Below, one piece after another: positions 1 to 8,404 of a stretch of 56,933 nucleotides of DNA. The notes under the pieces were generated by a model that saw only the letters and a program-made list of their open reading frames with translations, searched no databases and was not told the origin of the DNA. The first letter of the stretch is position 1. Each line of letters starts with the position of its first letter. Origin of the DNA: Bacillus sp. JCM 19041 (lineage in GTDB: Bacteria > Bacillota > Bacilli > Bacillales > Bacillaceae_D); assembly GCA_001310375.1 (NCBI GenBank), contig BAXC01000015.1:1-56933 (forward strand). The letters are read 5' to 3'. The position numbers were made by a program, and so were the translations under genes.

Positions 1-20
1 GTTGCCGGGCAACCAGTAAA

Positions 21-46
21 AGACATCCTTTAGGATGTCTTTTTTT
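21..46 (+). terminator. Rho-independent terminator
   Basis: An inverted repeat (AGACATCCT / AGGATGTCT) is followed directly by a run of seven T. It would end transcription of a gene lying to the left of the window. Confidence 0.7.
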
Positions 47-138
47 CTGCTTCTCCAGAAAGCAAAAGAGTGCTGCTTCGGAGAAGCAGAAGAAGATAGG
101 ATCCAGAGGAACATAAGGAAATATCCTCTTTCCAACAA

Positions 139-720
139 ACATCGTGAGTATCCATCATCGAATAAGCATCGTGTACCCCTGTGAGACGTAGGGGTGGTTT
201 TCGTGCCACAACGTGAGTAACCTTCGAAGAAAAGCACCGTGTCTGACTTCCTCGAAGAAAATTACCCCGAAGCAAAGAACGTTGCCTGGTATTGCAGAGA
301 TACAGAAGAAAGAGGGAGGTTTTACGTCATTTACCATGTGTCCAGGACAAAATAAGTACCTATAAAAGCTTCCCCGTAGAAGACCGTATCGGAGTAAGTA
401 GGGTGGTTTTCGTGCCACAACGTGAGTAACCTTCGAGGGAAAAGCATCATGTTCAACATCCCCGAAGAAAATTACCCCGGAGCAAGGAACGTTGCCCGCT
501 ATTGCAGAGACAAGATAAAGGAGTAGTATATGCTTAAAGAATAAAATGAGTTTCAAAATGAGATCACGTTTTAGACCTTAATCCGGCCAATATAAGCCTT
601 ATATCTCAGAGCGAGTTCTCCCAGAAAATCTTCCCCGTAGAAGAACGTTGCCAGGTTCTGCAGAGACACAAGAGAAAGAGTGGAGTTTTACGCCGTACAT
701 CATACGTACACGACACAGTG
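139..720. repeat. degenerate direct-repeat region, no convincing gene
   Basis: The first 800 bases hold no credible gene. They contain imperfect direct repeats. A unit beginning GGGTGGTTTTCGTGCC occurs at 192 and 401; the first 36 bases are identical and similarity continues to the shared end TTGCAGAGA at 300 and 510. A weaker start-only copy lies near 139-177, and a tail-only copy lies at 625-720 (motif GAACGTTGCC then TGCAGAGA). The tail of the first copy (to about 345) resembles the tail of the third. Open frames across it on both strands are themselves repetitive and have no ribosome site or family likeness, so I treat it as a decayed dispersed intergenic element. Confidence 0.6.
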
Positions 721-766
721 GGACGTCAAGAAATGCAGGCTTATTCCGGAGCAATGGTAAATCTGA

Positions 767-811
767 AAAATATCAAAGGCTAGCTCGAGAAGAGCTAGCC
801 TTTGATATTTT
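767..811 (-). terminator. strong hairpin terminator of the dedA-type gene
   Basis: A perfect 20-bp stem (arms 767-786 and 792-811) with a 5-base loop. Read on the minus strand it is followed by a T run. The stop codon of the DedA-family gene (812-810) lies inside the right arm. It may also work in the opposite direction. Confidence 0.8.
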
Positions 812-1454
812 ATCCTTTAAGTCGATTGACATTCTCTTTGCTAATATAACGGTTAGCCATATGTTTATAGAGAATGTAAGACGTGACAATAAGAGTAAGC
901 AAGGTAAAGAATATAGAGAAATAAAGTATTTTATGTGCGAATACGTTCTCGCGAATAACAAGCCACCTATGCCCAAGCACGTAACCACATAATATAAAGC
1001 CAGATGCCCAAATAATCGAGCCAATTCCAGAAAACATGGCATAGGTTGAATATTTCAATTTTGCTATTCCAGATAAGTACCCAGTAAGATGGCGTATACC
1101 TGGGATGAAGAACCCAAAAAAGATAATCCACTTTCCATGTTTAGCTAATAGAGCATGCACTTGCTTTTGACGTTTAATGGATAAGTAAAAGCGCGGACCA
1201 TACGTTTCTAAAAATGGAGCACCGAGCTTGATTCCTAAATAATATGAGAGGGACATACCAAGGAATGACCCTACTATTGAAACAATGAGAGCAGGAGTGA
1301 TATGCAAAAAATCGATATAAGATAAATAGCCAATCGTTAGGAGTAGAACCTCGTCAGGAATAGGGAAACCTAAAATACCTGCTAGTAAAGAGAAAAAGAC
1401 TCCAACGTATCCATATTGGATGATTAATTCTTTTATAATTTCCATTTGCGTCAT
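810..1454 (-). CDS. DedA family membrane protein
   Basis: A DedA/VTT (SNARE-associated) family integral membrane protein of about 214 residues. Members are thought to move or flip lipid-phosphate carriers and support membrane homeostasis. Visible family features are the N-terminal motif GFPIPDE in a re-entrant segment, a central loop rich in basic residues, the motif FGFFIPGIRHLTGYLSG, and C-terminal membrane helices. I chose the ATG at 1454 because an AGG-type ribosome site lies about 7 bases upstream; in-frame starts at 1487 (TTG), 1460 and 1445 are possible. It is monocistronic, with a strong terminator at its stop codon, and runs in the same direction as the MgtC-like gene upstream. Confidence 0.85.
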   Translation of the reverse strand: MTQMEIIKELIIQYGYVGVFFSLLAGILGFPIPDEVLLLTIGYLSYIDFLHITPALIVSIVGSFLGMSLSYYLGIKLGAPFLETYGPRFYLSIKRQKQVHALLAKHGKWIIFFGFFIPGIRHLTGYLSGIAKLKYSTYAMFSGIGSIIWASGFILCGYVLGHRWLVIRENVFAHKILYFSIFFTLLTLIVTSYILYKHMANRYISKENVNRLKG

Positions 1455-1517
1455 TCCCATACCTATAATTACTATTAGTATATACAAGGCCTGGTAGATT
1501 TGCTAGAAAATTCTTCA

Positions 1518-2228
1518 TTATCTTTGCTCAATAGCAATTGTTTTAACATGATCAATTTCTTTAACTATATCGTAAAGTTGAGTCATGTACATTGTTCTAG
1601 GGATGGAAAGGGAGAGCTCCAATTGTTGGCAACCGTTATCAATATCTTTTATTTTCACATCATGAATGACGATATTGCGGGCCTTTCTTTCTCGCCAAGT
1701 ACTTTCTTTTCGCTGTAAGCTTTTTATCAAATGAGTTGATATTGCACCCTCTTCCATAACGACACGAAGCGCGACATCGGTTTGACTTAAAGACGTAGGT
1801 CCGATCAGTTTTAGTAAAGCAGGTATCACGTTGACTGCAATGAGAATAAGAATTACGGTGAGTAATGCCTCCACGTAAAAACCTGCACCTATTGCAATAC
1901 CAATACCAGATGCTGCCCAAATCATTGCTGCTGTGGTTAAGCCAGAAATGACATCGTTACTTCTGCGCAAGATGACGCCTGCTCCTAAGAAGCCAACACC
2001 ACTAACAATCTGTGCAGCTAAACGCATTGGATCCATGTTTTGGGTTGCTCCATCGGAGGCAGAAAAATGGAGATAAGCTTCTACTGATACAATCGTAATT
2101 AAACAACTTGCTATACAAATGACCATACTCGTTTTAAGACCTAATGGCTTATGCTTAATTTGTCGATCAATGCCAATTAAAAAACCAGAGAAAAGAGCTG
2201 CACTTAATTTAAGCAATACGATATCCAT
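1518..2228 (-). CDS. MgtC/SapB family membrane protein
   Basis: An MgtC/SapB/YhiD family protein of 236 residues. The N-terminal half is a hydrophobic domain of about four to five helices with the family motifs LIGIDRQIKHKPLGLKT and SGVGFLGAGVILR. The C-terminal half is a soluble ACT-like domain. MgtC proteins are linked to magnesium limitation and membrane potential, but the biochemical role of this one is unknown. ATG 2228 is preferred because an AAGGTG site lies about 8 bases upstream; GTG 2237 and ATG 2234 are in frame. The reading frame is intact, unlike many genes in this window. Confidence 0.88.
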   Translation of the reverse strand: MDIVLLKLSAALFSGFLIGIDRQIKHKPLGLKTSMVICIASCLITIVSVEAYLHFSASDGATQNMDPMRLAAQIVSGVGFLGAGVILRRSNDVISGLTTAAMIWAASGIGIAIGAGFYVEALLTVILILIAVNVIPALLKLIGPTSLSQTDVALRVVMEEGAISTHLIKSLQRKESTWRERKARNIVIHDVKIKDIDNGCQQLELSLSIPRTMYMTQLYDIVKEIDHVKTIAIEQR

Positions 2229-2348
2229 TAACATCACCTTTAATTTATTAATAGTTTTATCCTATGTGTAAAAACGGATTTCATTCTAAACAAGTTGTAG
2301 TGCCGGAGTACATATAGTAAAATCAGTTTAACCAGAATGGAGTGAATC

Positions 2349-2739
2349 ATGAAGCAATTATGCACATATGCAGGTGTTGGTCTGGGCGGAGCGATAGGTA
2401 GTTCTTTTCGTTATTTACTGTCAATTCTACTTCCTTTTCAGCAATGACCAGTTGCTTTTTTGGCAGCGAACTTAAGTGGCTGCTTCTTAATGGGGCTACT
2501 TACATCTTTGATTAATCGCAAACCTCAAATAAAGCTTTAAGCTTAAGTATAACAGTAGGTTGCGTTGGTGGGTATACGACAATGTCTACTTTTACAGCAG
2601 ATGCTTTTACTTTAATAAGTACAGGTCGATTTTTTTAGGTGGTTTATACGTACTTGTCACAGTATTAGCTGGAATTAGTCTTATATGGGCTGGCTATAGC
2701 ATTGAAACAAGGAATGTTTATCCGGCATGGTTGAAATAA
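2349..2739 (+). CDS. crcB: CrcB-type fluoride channel, first copy (frameshifted)
   Basis: CrcB/Fluc proteins are small four-helix dual-topology channels that export fluoride. The translation opens with a typical GVGLGGAIGSSFRY segment (GGxxGxxxRY signature). It continues, across at least three frame changes, through AANLSGCFLMG, the pore motif GYTTMSTFTADAF, and a last helix ending near 2739. The restored length of about 130 residues is normal for the family. The breaks look like single missing bases and are probably sequence errors. It overlaps the second copy by about 13 bases, as in paired crcB operons. I see no crcB-type fluoride riboswitch upstream. Confidence 0.72.
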
Positions 2740-3105
2740 TCCTATTCGCTTTACGTGGGGCTATTGGAGCATGTGTACGCTATTCATTAAGTGAATGGAT
2801 AAAGGGAAAAAGACTTTTGTTCTTTTTACTACTATTGCTATGATTAATATAGCAAGGAGTACATTATTAGGAGTGGCACTAGGTCTTTGGCTAAACTTGA
2901 ATAATTTACTGTAAGTCTATTAGATGGAGTTACAACTTTTTCTACATTTAGTCTTGAAGCATATGAGTTGTATCGAGCAAAAGAGTGGAGAAAAGCAACT
3001 GCGTATATTGCGGTATCAATTGTTGGTTTGTTGCTTGGATTTACCTTGGTTATTTCATTTTTTTATAGGAGAGGTTTTTTACATGGAGAGAATAACATAC
3101 TTTAA
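2727..3105 (+). CDS. crcB: CrcB-type fluoride channel, second copy (frameshifted)
   Basis: The second member of a tandem crcB pair, which in Bacillus-type genomes form a heterodimeric fluoride channel. The start ATG 2727 lies inside the end of the first copy. The N-terminus reads LFALRGAIGACVRYSL. After two or three frame changes come a glycine-bearing helix, the motif GVTTFSTFSLEAYEL and a last helix with a basic end. Restored length is about 126 residues. Its stop (3103-3105) overlaps the start of the downstream PLP-enzyme gene. The frame breaks are probably single-base errors. Confidence 0.7.
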
Positions 3106-4225
3106 TACAGATTCCGTTCATTTCACAAATAAAGAAATTGGAATAAATAGAAGCAAAGCAAGGCCTATTTATCAGACGTCTGCCTTCGTTTTTGAGAGTC
3201 TTGCTGATATGGAACAGTATTTTACTGGAGAAAAAGAGTATTTATATTCCCGTTATGGTAATCCCAATACAGACGATTTAGGGAAAGGAGTAGCGCTGCT
3301 TGAGAAAGCGGAAGATGGTGTTGCAACATCATCTGGAATGTCTGCTATTCTGTGTGCAATTCTTACTGTATGTAAAGCGGGAGATCATTTGATCGCAGTA
3401 ATGGATGTTTACGGTGGAACGTATTCTCTTCTTGAACAAGAACTTCGTATTTTTGGGATTGATGTAACATTTGTCCACCCTAATGGTGAGTGGGAGGCAG
3501 CAGTAACGCCGAAAACAAAACTTATCTTTTGTGAATCAATTACTAATCCGCTTGTACGAGTAGAAAACTTGCAGCATATTATTGATAAATCAAAACAAAA
3601 AGGCATGATCAGTATCGTGGATAATACGTTTGCAACCCCATACTTGTTGCAGCCTATTCTTCTTGGTGCAGATTTAGTTGTTCATAGTGCGACAAAATAT
3701 ATTGGAGGGCACAGCGATGTAACGGCGGGTGTTATTGTCGGAAAGAGTGAGCTGTTACTTAAGGCGAGAGCACGTGTAATTTCGATGGGGTGTAATTTGA
3801 GTCCATTTGAAGCATGGCTTGCATGCAGAGGGCTGAAGACACTTGCATTACGAATGGACAGGCAAAGTTCAAATGCTGCAGAATTAGCATCTGCACTAAA
3901 TGGTTATAAAGGTATTAAACAAGTATATTACCCGAACTTTGTATCAGAAAAAGGCAATGGTGCGATGATGAGTATTGAACTGGACGAAAAAGTAAGTATC
4001 GAACGTTTCTTTGCTTCGTTTACCTTTGTGAAAATCGCGCCAACACTTGCCGGGGTAGAAACGTCTGTTTCGTACCCACTCCATACATCTCACCGTTCTG
4101 TGCCTGATGAGATGCGACAAAGGTTGGGGATAAAAAAGCAACATGTACGGATATCCGTAGGGATTGAAGATGTAAGAGATATTGTAGCGGATTTCAAACA
4201 AGCGATAAATGAAGCAATAGAATAA
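3083..4225 (+). CDS. Cys/Met metabolism PLP-dependent enzyme (cystathionine/methionine lyase family)
   Basis: A 380-residue gamma-family PLP enzyme (CGS/CBL/methionine gamma-lyase type) that acts on sulfur amino acids or their O-acyl homoserine precursors. Visible features are YSRYGNPN near residue 50, a glycine-rich SSGMSAIL cofactor loop, VDNTFATPYL with the PLP-binding aspartate, the catalytic lysine in HSATKYIGGHSD, and the C-terminal SLGG-like region here written LAGVETSVSYP. The start ATG 3083 has a good GGAGAGG site; an open frame continues upstream but only through crcB sequence. It overlaps crcB2 and ends at a strong terminator. Whether it is a synthase, a beta-lyase or a gamma-lyase cannot be told by eye. 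Confidence 0.85.
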   Translation: MERITYFNTDSVHFTNKEIGINRSKARPIYQTSAFVFESLADMEQYFTGEKEYLYSRYGNPNTDDLGKGVALLEKAEDGVATSSGMSAILCAILTVCKAGDHLIAVMDVYGGTYSLLEQELRIFGIDVTFVHPNGEWEAAVTPKTKLIFCESITNPLVRVENLQHIIDKSKQKGMISIVDNTFATPYLLQPILLGADLVVHSATKYIGGHSDVTAGVIVGKSELLLKARARVISMGCNLSPFEAWLACRGLKTLALRMDRQSSNAAELASALNGYKGIKQVYYPNFVSEKGNGAMMSIELDEKVSIERFFASFTFVKIAPTLAGVETSVSYPLHTSHRSVPDEMRQRLGIKKQHVRISVGIEDVRDIVADFKQAINEAIE

Positions 4226-4226
4226 T

Positions 4227-4260
4227 AAAAAGAACAGCGGATTAATCCGCTGTTCTTTTT
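4227..4260 (+). terminator. Rho-independent terminator
   Basis: A near-perfect palindrome AAGAACAGCGGATT / AATCCGCTGTTCTT with A and T tracts, two bases after the PLP-enzyme stop codon. The flanking A tract means it could also act on the minus strand for the small peptide gene at 4296. Confidence 0.88.
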
Positions 4261-4295
4261 ATATCATGATTTTTGGTTTCCAATAATAATAGACT

Positions 4296-4406
4296 CTATA
4301 AACTGAGCGAATAAAGCAAGTCGGCCGCAAGAAAAGCGGGGAGAAGTAATACCGATAGAATAAGAGCAACAGGCGTTAGAACGAGCATACGCAATGCGCG
4401 TTTCAT
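4296..4406 (-). CDS. 36-residue single-span membrane peptide
   Basis: A very short gene with an unusually good ribosome site (AAAGGAG, 8 bases before ATG 4406). The product has a basic N-terminus (MKRALRM), one hydrophobic span of about 24 residues and a short polar tail, like small Bacillus membrane or sporulation peptides. It is not obviously a toxin. It lies between two strong terminators and opposite the tRNA gene. I do not recognise a family. Support comes from start, ribosome site, composition and intact frame only. Confidence 0.55.
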   Translation of the reverse strand: MKRALRMLVLTPVALILSVLLLPAFLAADLLYSLSL

Positions 4407-4518
4407 GAAAACATCTCCTTTGTCATAAAACTGTCAAAAATGATGCTTGAAAATTACTATACTCTCATTCGAAAAAGAAATCAACAAGTTTTGTTGACAT
4501 TTTTTTTTATATTAATGC

Positions 4519-4547
4519 TTGCAACTTCAAAATCTATATGGTATATT
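4519..4547 (+). promoter_or_regulatory. sigma-A type promoter for tRNA-fMet
   Basis: TTGCAA at 4519, a 17-base spacer, and TATATT at 4542, about 70 bases before the tRNA gene in an AT-rich stretch. A second TTGACA at 4494 lacks a well-spaced -10. Confidence 0.5.
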
Positions 4548-4615
4548 TATTGATGTCGACGGGGACACTGTTGAAAAGCGGATAACAATGTTGATGGAAA
4601 CTTAATTTATAGCGT

Positions 4616-4689
<74 letters not shown>

Positions 4690-4695
4690 TACCGT

Positions 4696-4724
4696 AAAAA
4701 CCGAGACGTAGTCTCGGTTTTTTT
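4696..4724 (+). terminator. Rho-independent terminator after tRNA-fMet
   Basis: Stem CCGAGAC / GTCTCGG with a 3-base loop followed by seven T, a few bases after the tRNA. Confidence 0.88.
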
Positions 4725-4762
4725 GTTGGATTTAGCTTTTTTCTAGAAAGGAGTTACCTTTT

Positions 4763-5755
4763 GTGAATGATGAGTTTTCTTTTATTCGAAGCATAGTGCC
4801 TAAACAGGTTTATCAGCCAAGAACAAAGGTTGGTATTGGAGATGATGCTGCTGTCTACGCGAGTGATCCAACACAAGATGAAGTTGTTTGTGTAGATACA
4901 ATGGTGGAAGGGGTTCATTTTCGCAAGGATACGTTGACTCCTTATCAAATAGGGCGTAAAGTGCTAGCTATTAACGTAAGTGACTTAGCAGCAATGGGGG
5001 CAACCCCCCTTTTTTATTTAGTGACACTCGCTGTGCCAGCTGACTGGACAGAAGGAGAATTGAGTGAGTTATATAATGGGATGACAAGTCTGGCTGATCG
5101 CCTGAAGATGGACCTAATTGGTGGAGACACGGTTTCCATTCCCAACACGCTTGTGATTACAATTACCGCCATAGGAAGTGTCGCTAAAAATAAATCGTTG
5201 GTAAGAAGCGATGCTCAAGTAGGAGATGTTGTTTTTGCAACAGGTCCTCTTGGTGGTTCTGCTGCGGGGTTTGAATTGCTTAATGAACGGACAAAAGATG
5301 GTATTTTTTCAGATATAGAAGCAACATATGTTAAGATGCACCAACAACCTGAACCGCAAGTCGAGGTAAGTAAACAATTAGCGAAAATAGGGAAACGTAT
5401 AGCTTTAAACGATATTAGTGATGGGCTGTCGAGCGAGAGCATGGAAATTGCAGAAGCGAGTGGTGTTCAGCTTGTACTAGATGAAGCGCAAATCTTTTCC
5501 ATTTCTCCACAAATCCTTTCTGTTTCAAGGCAAAAAAGAGTAGAATGGAGTTTAAATGGCGGGGAAGATTTTCAGTTAGTTGGAACTATTGCTGCGGCTG
5601 ACTTTTTTGCTGCTAAAAGCGCGGTGAAGGAAATTGGACGTGACCTGTTTCAAGTGGGCACCGTTAGACGAGGGAAACCAGCTGTCTTTCTAACCTTTTC
5701 GGATGGAGAATCGAAAATCGAAATGAGCGGCTACAATCATTTTAAACGCAGGTGA
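4763..5755 (+). CDS. thiL: thiamine-monophosphate kinase
   Basis: ThiL phosphorylates thiamine monophosphate with ATP to give thiamine diphosphate, the last step of the cofactor pathway. It is 330 residues, normal for the family, with an intact frame. Family motifs in order are GIGDDAAVY (residues 24-32), VDTMVEGVHF (44-53), NVSDLAAMGA (71-80), a GGDTV turn near 122, LNDISDGLSS near 215, and NGGEDFQL near 265. The start is GTG 4763, with AAAGGAG about 10 bases upstream. It opens a tightly packed run with tsaE, tsaB, rimI and tsaD, the order also found in B. subtilis. Confidence 0.95.
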   Translation: MNDEFSFIRSIVPKQVYQPRTKVGIGDDAAVYASDPTQDEVVCVDTMVEGVHFRKDTLTPYQIGRKVLAINVSDLAAMGATPLFYLVTLAVPADWTEGELSELYNGMTSLADRLKMDLIGGDTVSIPNTLVITITAIGSVAKNKSLVRSDAQVGDVVFATGPLGGSAAGFELLNERTKDGIFSDIEATYVKMHQQPEPQVEVSKQLAKIGKRIALNDISDGLSSESMEIAEASGVQLVLDEAQIFSISPQILSVSRQKRVEWSLNGGEDFQLVGTIAAADFFAAKSAVKEIGRDLFQVGTVRRGKPAVFLTFSDGESKIEMSGYNHFKRR

Positions 5756-5759
5756 TTAA

Positions 5760-6210
5760 ATGGAGAATTTGACGATACAAAGTCAATCAGTAGAAGAGAC
5801 AATGAACCTGGCATGTCGGTTTGGCAAGATATTAAGGGAGGGCGACTGTGTTACTCTTGAAGGGGATCTTGGAGCTGGAAAGACCCATTTCACGAAAGGC
5901 ATCGCCCAAGCATTAAAGATAAAAGCAATGGTGACAAGCCCTACTTTTACAATTATAAAAGAATATGAAGGAACAACACCTTTGTACCATATGGATGTTT
6001 ATCGAGCAGAGGCCAAGCGGATGATTTAGGATTGGAAGAGTATTTTTATGGTAACGGCATTACAGTCATTGAATGGGCGCACTTAATAGAGGACTTATTG
6101 CCCAAAGAGAGATTCGCATGCTCCATAAAAAAATCGACGATCATCTTAGACAGATCACGATTGAAGCGATTGGCAGCAAGCAGGGGGAACGTTTGAAGGA
6201 GTTGAGGTAA
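5760..6210 (+). CDS. tsaE: tRNA t6A threonylcarbamoyladenosine biosynthesis ATPase TsaE (frameshifted)
   Basis: TsaE is the P-loop ATPase that helps TsaB-TsaD transfer threonylcarbamoyl to A37 of ANN-decoding tRNAs. The N-terminal part shows the Walker A motif LGAGKTHF near residues 38-45 and SPTFTIIKEYEG. The frame breaks near 6020, just before DLGLEEYF, and again near 6115. The remainder, including the typical tryptophan-bearing IEWAH, lies in the other frames to the stop at 6208. Restored length is about 150 residues, normal. TsaE is essential or nearly so in B. subtilis, so the breaks are probably sequence errors. Its stop overlaps the tsaB start as TAATG. Confidence 0.85.
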
Positions 6211-6918
6211 TGGCAAATATATTAGCACTTGATACATCTTCCTTTCGATTGGGCATAGCCGTTAGCAATGATGATGCAGTATTAGGTGAGTACATGACTT
6301 TATTGAAAAAAAATCATGCTCTTAGATTAATGCCTGCTGTTGAAGAATTATTAAAAGAAGTAGCATGAAGCCGAAGGAACTTGATCGAATTGCTGTTGCC
6401 CAAGGTCCAGGTTCGTACACAGGTGTAAGGATGGCCGTAACAACAGCAAAAACACTTGCATGGTCTTTAAATATTCCTCTTGTTTCCATATCAACACTTG
6501 AATTAATGGCTCAATCAGGAAAATATTTCCATGGAACGATCGTTCCGTTAATTGATGCTAGAAGACAAACTGTATTTGCTGGTGCTTATCAACGCATTGA
6601 CGGAGAGCTTAAAGGAGTCTTACCTGATAAACATGCATCTTTATCTGAATGGCTTAACGAGCTGGAAAATGTAGACGGACCTTTTCTCTTTATTGGAGAA
6701 GATGTTGAAATGTATCAAACAATGATAAAAAAGTTCTTGGCGAGCGAGCTTTGGTAGTGGAGCAATTACTTGCAAGCGTCCGTCCAGGAGAGTTGTGCGT
6801 TTTAGCTAGTAGAAGAGCGCCTGTAAAGAACCTTCATTCATTTGCACCAGAGTACCTTCGATTGGCAGAGGCGGAGGTGAACTGGCGTGATGCTCAAGAC
6901 AGAGGGAACGAACGTTAG
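6210..6918 (+). CDS. tsaB: tRNA t6A biosynthesis protein TsaB (frameshifted)
   Basis: TsaB is the non-catalytic ASKHA-fold partner of TsaD in t6A synthesis. The translation starts ILALDTSSFRLG and continues after a frame change near 6360 through the diagnostic AQGPGSYTGVRMA, then LIDARRQTVFAG. A second break lies near 6740, after which a typical C-terminus (PVKNLHSFAPEYLR) runs to 6918. Restored length is about 236 residues, as expected. The start overlaps the tsaE stop, and the 3' end overlaps rimI, as in a translationally coupled operon. The frame changes are likely single-base errors. Confidence 0.86.
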
Positions 6919-7378
6919 TGTCATAATACGCCATATGATCGAAGAAGATATTGATGCAGTTCTTACGGTTGAGAAGGATGCTTTCTCAACTCCTTGGACA
7001 CGGCAGGCATTTGAAGCTGAACTAACGCAAAATAAGTTCGCTTATTATTTCGTCCTTGTAAATGGGGATGACATTATTGGTTACTGTGGTATTTGGAAAG
7101 TGATGGATGAGGCACAAATAACAAATATAGCGATCCTTACTGAAAAACGTGGGCATTCATTTGGAGAACTTCTATTGCGTTATGTAATGCAATGGTTGAG
7201 AGGACATAGTGTGGTTACTTTGTCGCTAGAAGTAAGGGCTTCGAATGTACCTGCCCAATCGCTTTATAAAAAACTGGGGTTTGTTCAGGCTGGGGTTAGA
7301 AAAAATTATTACGCGGATAACCAGGAGGACGCATGGGTAATGTGGGTGAAATTAGATGACAACAATACTAGCTATTGA
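6887..7378 (+). CDS. rimI: ribosomal protein S18-alanine N-acetyltransferase
   Basis: A GNAT acetyltransferase of about 163 residues that acetylates the N-terminal alanine of ribosomal protein S18. Visible are the RimI-type segment [11 protein letters not shown], the acetyl-CoA loop [12 protein letters not shown], and the C-terminal [16 protein letters not shown] followed by [13 protein letters not shown]. The start is ambiguous: GTG 6887 and ATG 6890 both lie within the 3' end of tsaB. It overlaps tsaD at its own end. Position between tsaB and tsaD is the standard Bacillus arrangement. Confidence 0.9.
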   Translation: MMLKTEGTNVSVIIRHMIEEDIDAVLTVEKDAFSTPWTRQAFEAELTQNKFAYYFVLVNGDDIIGYCGIWKVMDEAQITNIAILTEKRGHSFGELLLRYVMQWLRGHSVVTLSLEVRASNVPAQSLYKKLGFVQAGVRKNYYADNQEDAWVMWVKLDDNNTSY

Positions 7379-8366
7379 AACAAGCTGTGATGAAACGTCT
7401 GCGGCTGTTATTAAAGATGGTAGTACTATCCTATCAAACATAGTCGCAACTCAGATGGAGAGCCATGCTCGATTTGGTGGAGTTGTGCCAGAGATTGCGT
7501 CAAGGCATCATGTAGAAACAATGACCGTTGTAATTGAAGAGGCAATGGAAACCGCTCAAGTAGGATATTCTGACCTGACTGCTATTGCAGTAACAGAAGG
7601 CCCAGGTTTAGTAGGCGCGCTTCTGGTCGGGATTCACGCGGCAAAAGCAATTGCGTTTGCTCATGAGCTACCTATTATTGGCGTTCACCATATAGCAGGT
7701 CATATTTACGCAAATCAATTAGTGTCTCCCTTAACGTTTCCTTTAGTGGCTCTCGTCGCTTCTGGTGGCCATACAGAGTTAGTTTTAATGGAAAAAGATG
7801 GACAATTTGAGGTAATTGGTCAAACGCGGGATGATGCAGTTGGGGAAGCGTACGATAAAGCGGCTAGAGCGATGGGACTTCCGTATCCTGGTGGTCCAAA
7901 TGTCGAAAAACTTGCGAATACAACGGAAGAAGTCATTGAATTACCAAGGTCGTGGTTAGAAAAAGACAGTTATGACTTTAGTTTTAGTGGATTGAAGTCT
8001 GCTGTGCTAAATCGATTAAATAATGACAAGCAACGTGGAGAAGAAACGGACCTTCCAGCATTGGCGCGTGGTTTTCAAGAAAGCGTTGTTGAAGTATTAG
8101 TGGGAAAAACGGTTCGTGCTCAAGAAATGTATGGGGTGAAACAGGTCATTCTTGCAGGTGGTGTAGCAGCTAACAAAGGGCTTCGCGATGCTTTATCAGC
8201 AGCTTTTGCAGAAAAAGAAGTTGAATTGCTCATCCCACCGATGCAGCTGTGCACAGATAATGCGGCGATGATTGGGGCGTGTGCCCATAGCATGTGGAAA
8301 TATGGACACACGGGCAATATGGCAATGAATGGCCGACCAGGCATGATTTTAAATTCTTTTAACTAA
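7356..8366 (+). CDS. tsaD: tRNA N6-adenosine threonylcarbamoyltransferase
   Basis: TsaD (Gcp/YgjD/Kae1) is the catalytic subunit that transfers the threonylcarbamoyl group to tRNA A37. It is 336 residues with an intact frame. It opens with [14 protein letters not shown]. The metal-binding histidines are in VHHIAGH (residues 110-116). Also visible are the ATP loop VASGGHTEL, the [13 protein letters not shown] helix, [10 protein letters not shown], and the C-terminal CTDNAAMIG with the last metal aspartate. The start ATG overlaps the end of rimI. A bidirectional terminator follows. Confidence 0.95.
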   Translation: MTTILAIETSCDETSAAVIKDGSTILSNIVATQMESHARFGGVVPEIASRHHVETMTVVIEEAMETAQVGYSDLTAIAVTEGPGLVGALLVGIHAAKAIAFAHELPIIGVHHIAGHIYANQLVSPLTFPLVALVASGGHTELVLMEKDGQFEVIGQTRDDAVGEAYDKAARAMGLPYPGGPNVEKLANTTEEVIELPRSWLEKDSYDFSFSGLKSAVLNRLNNDKQRGEETDLPALARGFQESVVEVLVGKTVRAQEMYGVKQVILAGGVAANKGLRDALSAAFAEKEVELLIPPMQLCTDNAAMIGACAHSMWKYGHTGNMAMNGRPGMILNSFN

Positions 8367-8369
8367 TGA

Positions 8370-8402
8370 AAAGACCTCGTTTGCAAAAGCAAACGAGGTC
8401 TT
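8370..8402. terminator. bidirectional terminator between tsaD and ydiF
   Basis: A 14-bp stem, AAGACCTCGTTTGC (8371-8384) pairing with 8389-8402, with a 4-base A loop. It lies between two convergent genes; A and T tracts on both sides fit termination in both directions. Confidence 0.85.
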
Positions 8403-8404
8403 TA

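Noticed and set aside
155-556. Open frame on the minus strand in the left-edge repeats
   Set aside because: Its product is just the translated repeat, with no ribosome site and no family likeness.
648-992. Open frame on the plus strand crossing the terminator hairpin and the dedA-type gene
   Set aside because: Half of it is antisense to a well-supported gene and it crosses a perfect terminator stem.
2260-2348. Fluoride riboswitch before crcB
   Set aside because: The conserved GGCGATGG and pseudoknot parts are not visible.
2924-3082. Upstream extension of the Cys/Met PLP enzyme
   Set aside because: The extension is crcB2 sequence in another frame; ATG 3083 has a proper ribosome site and matches family starts.
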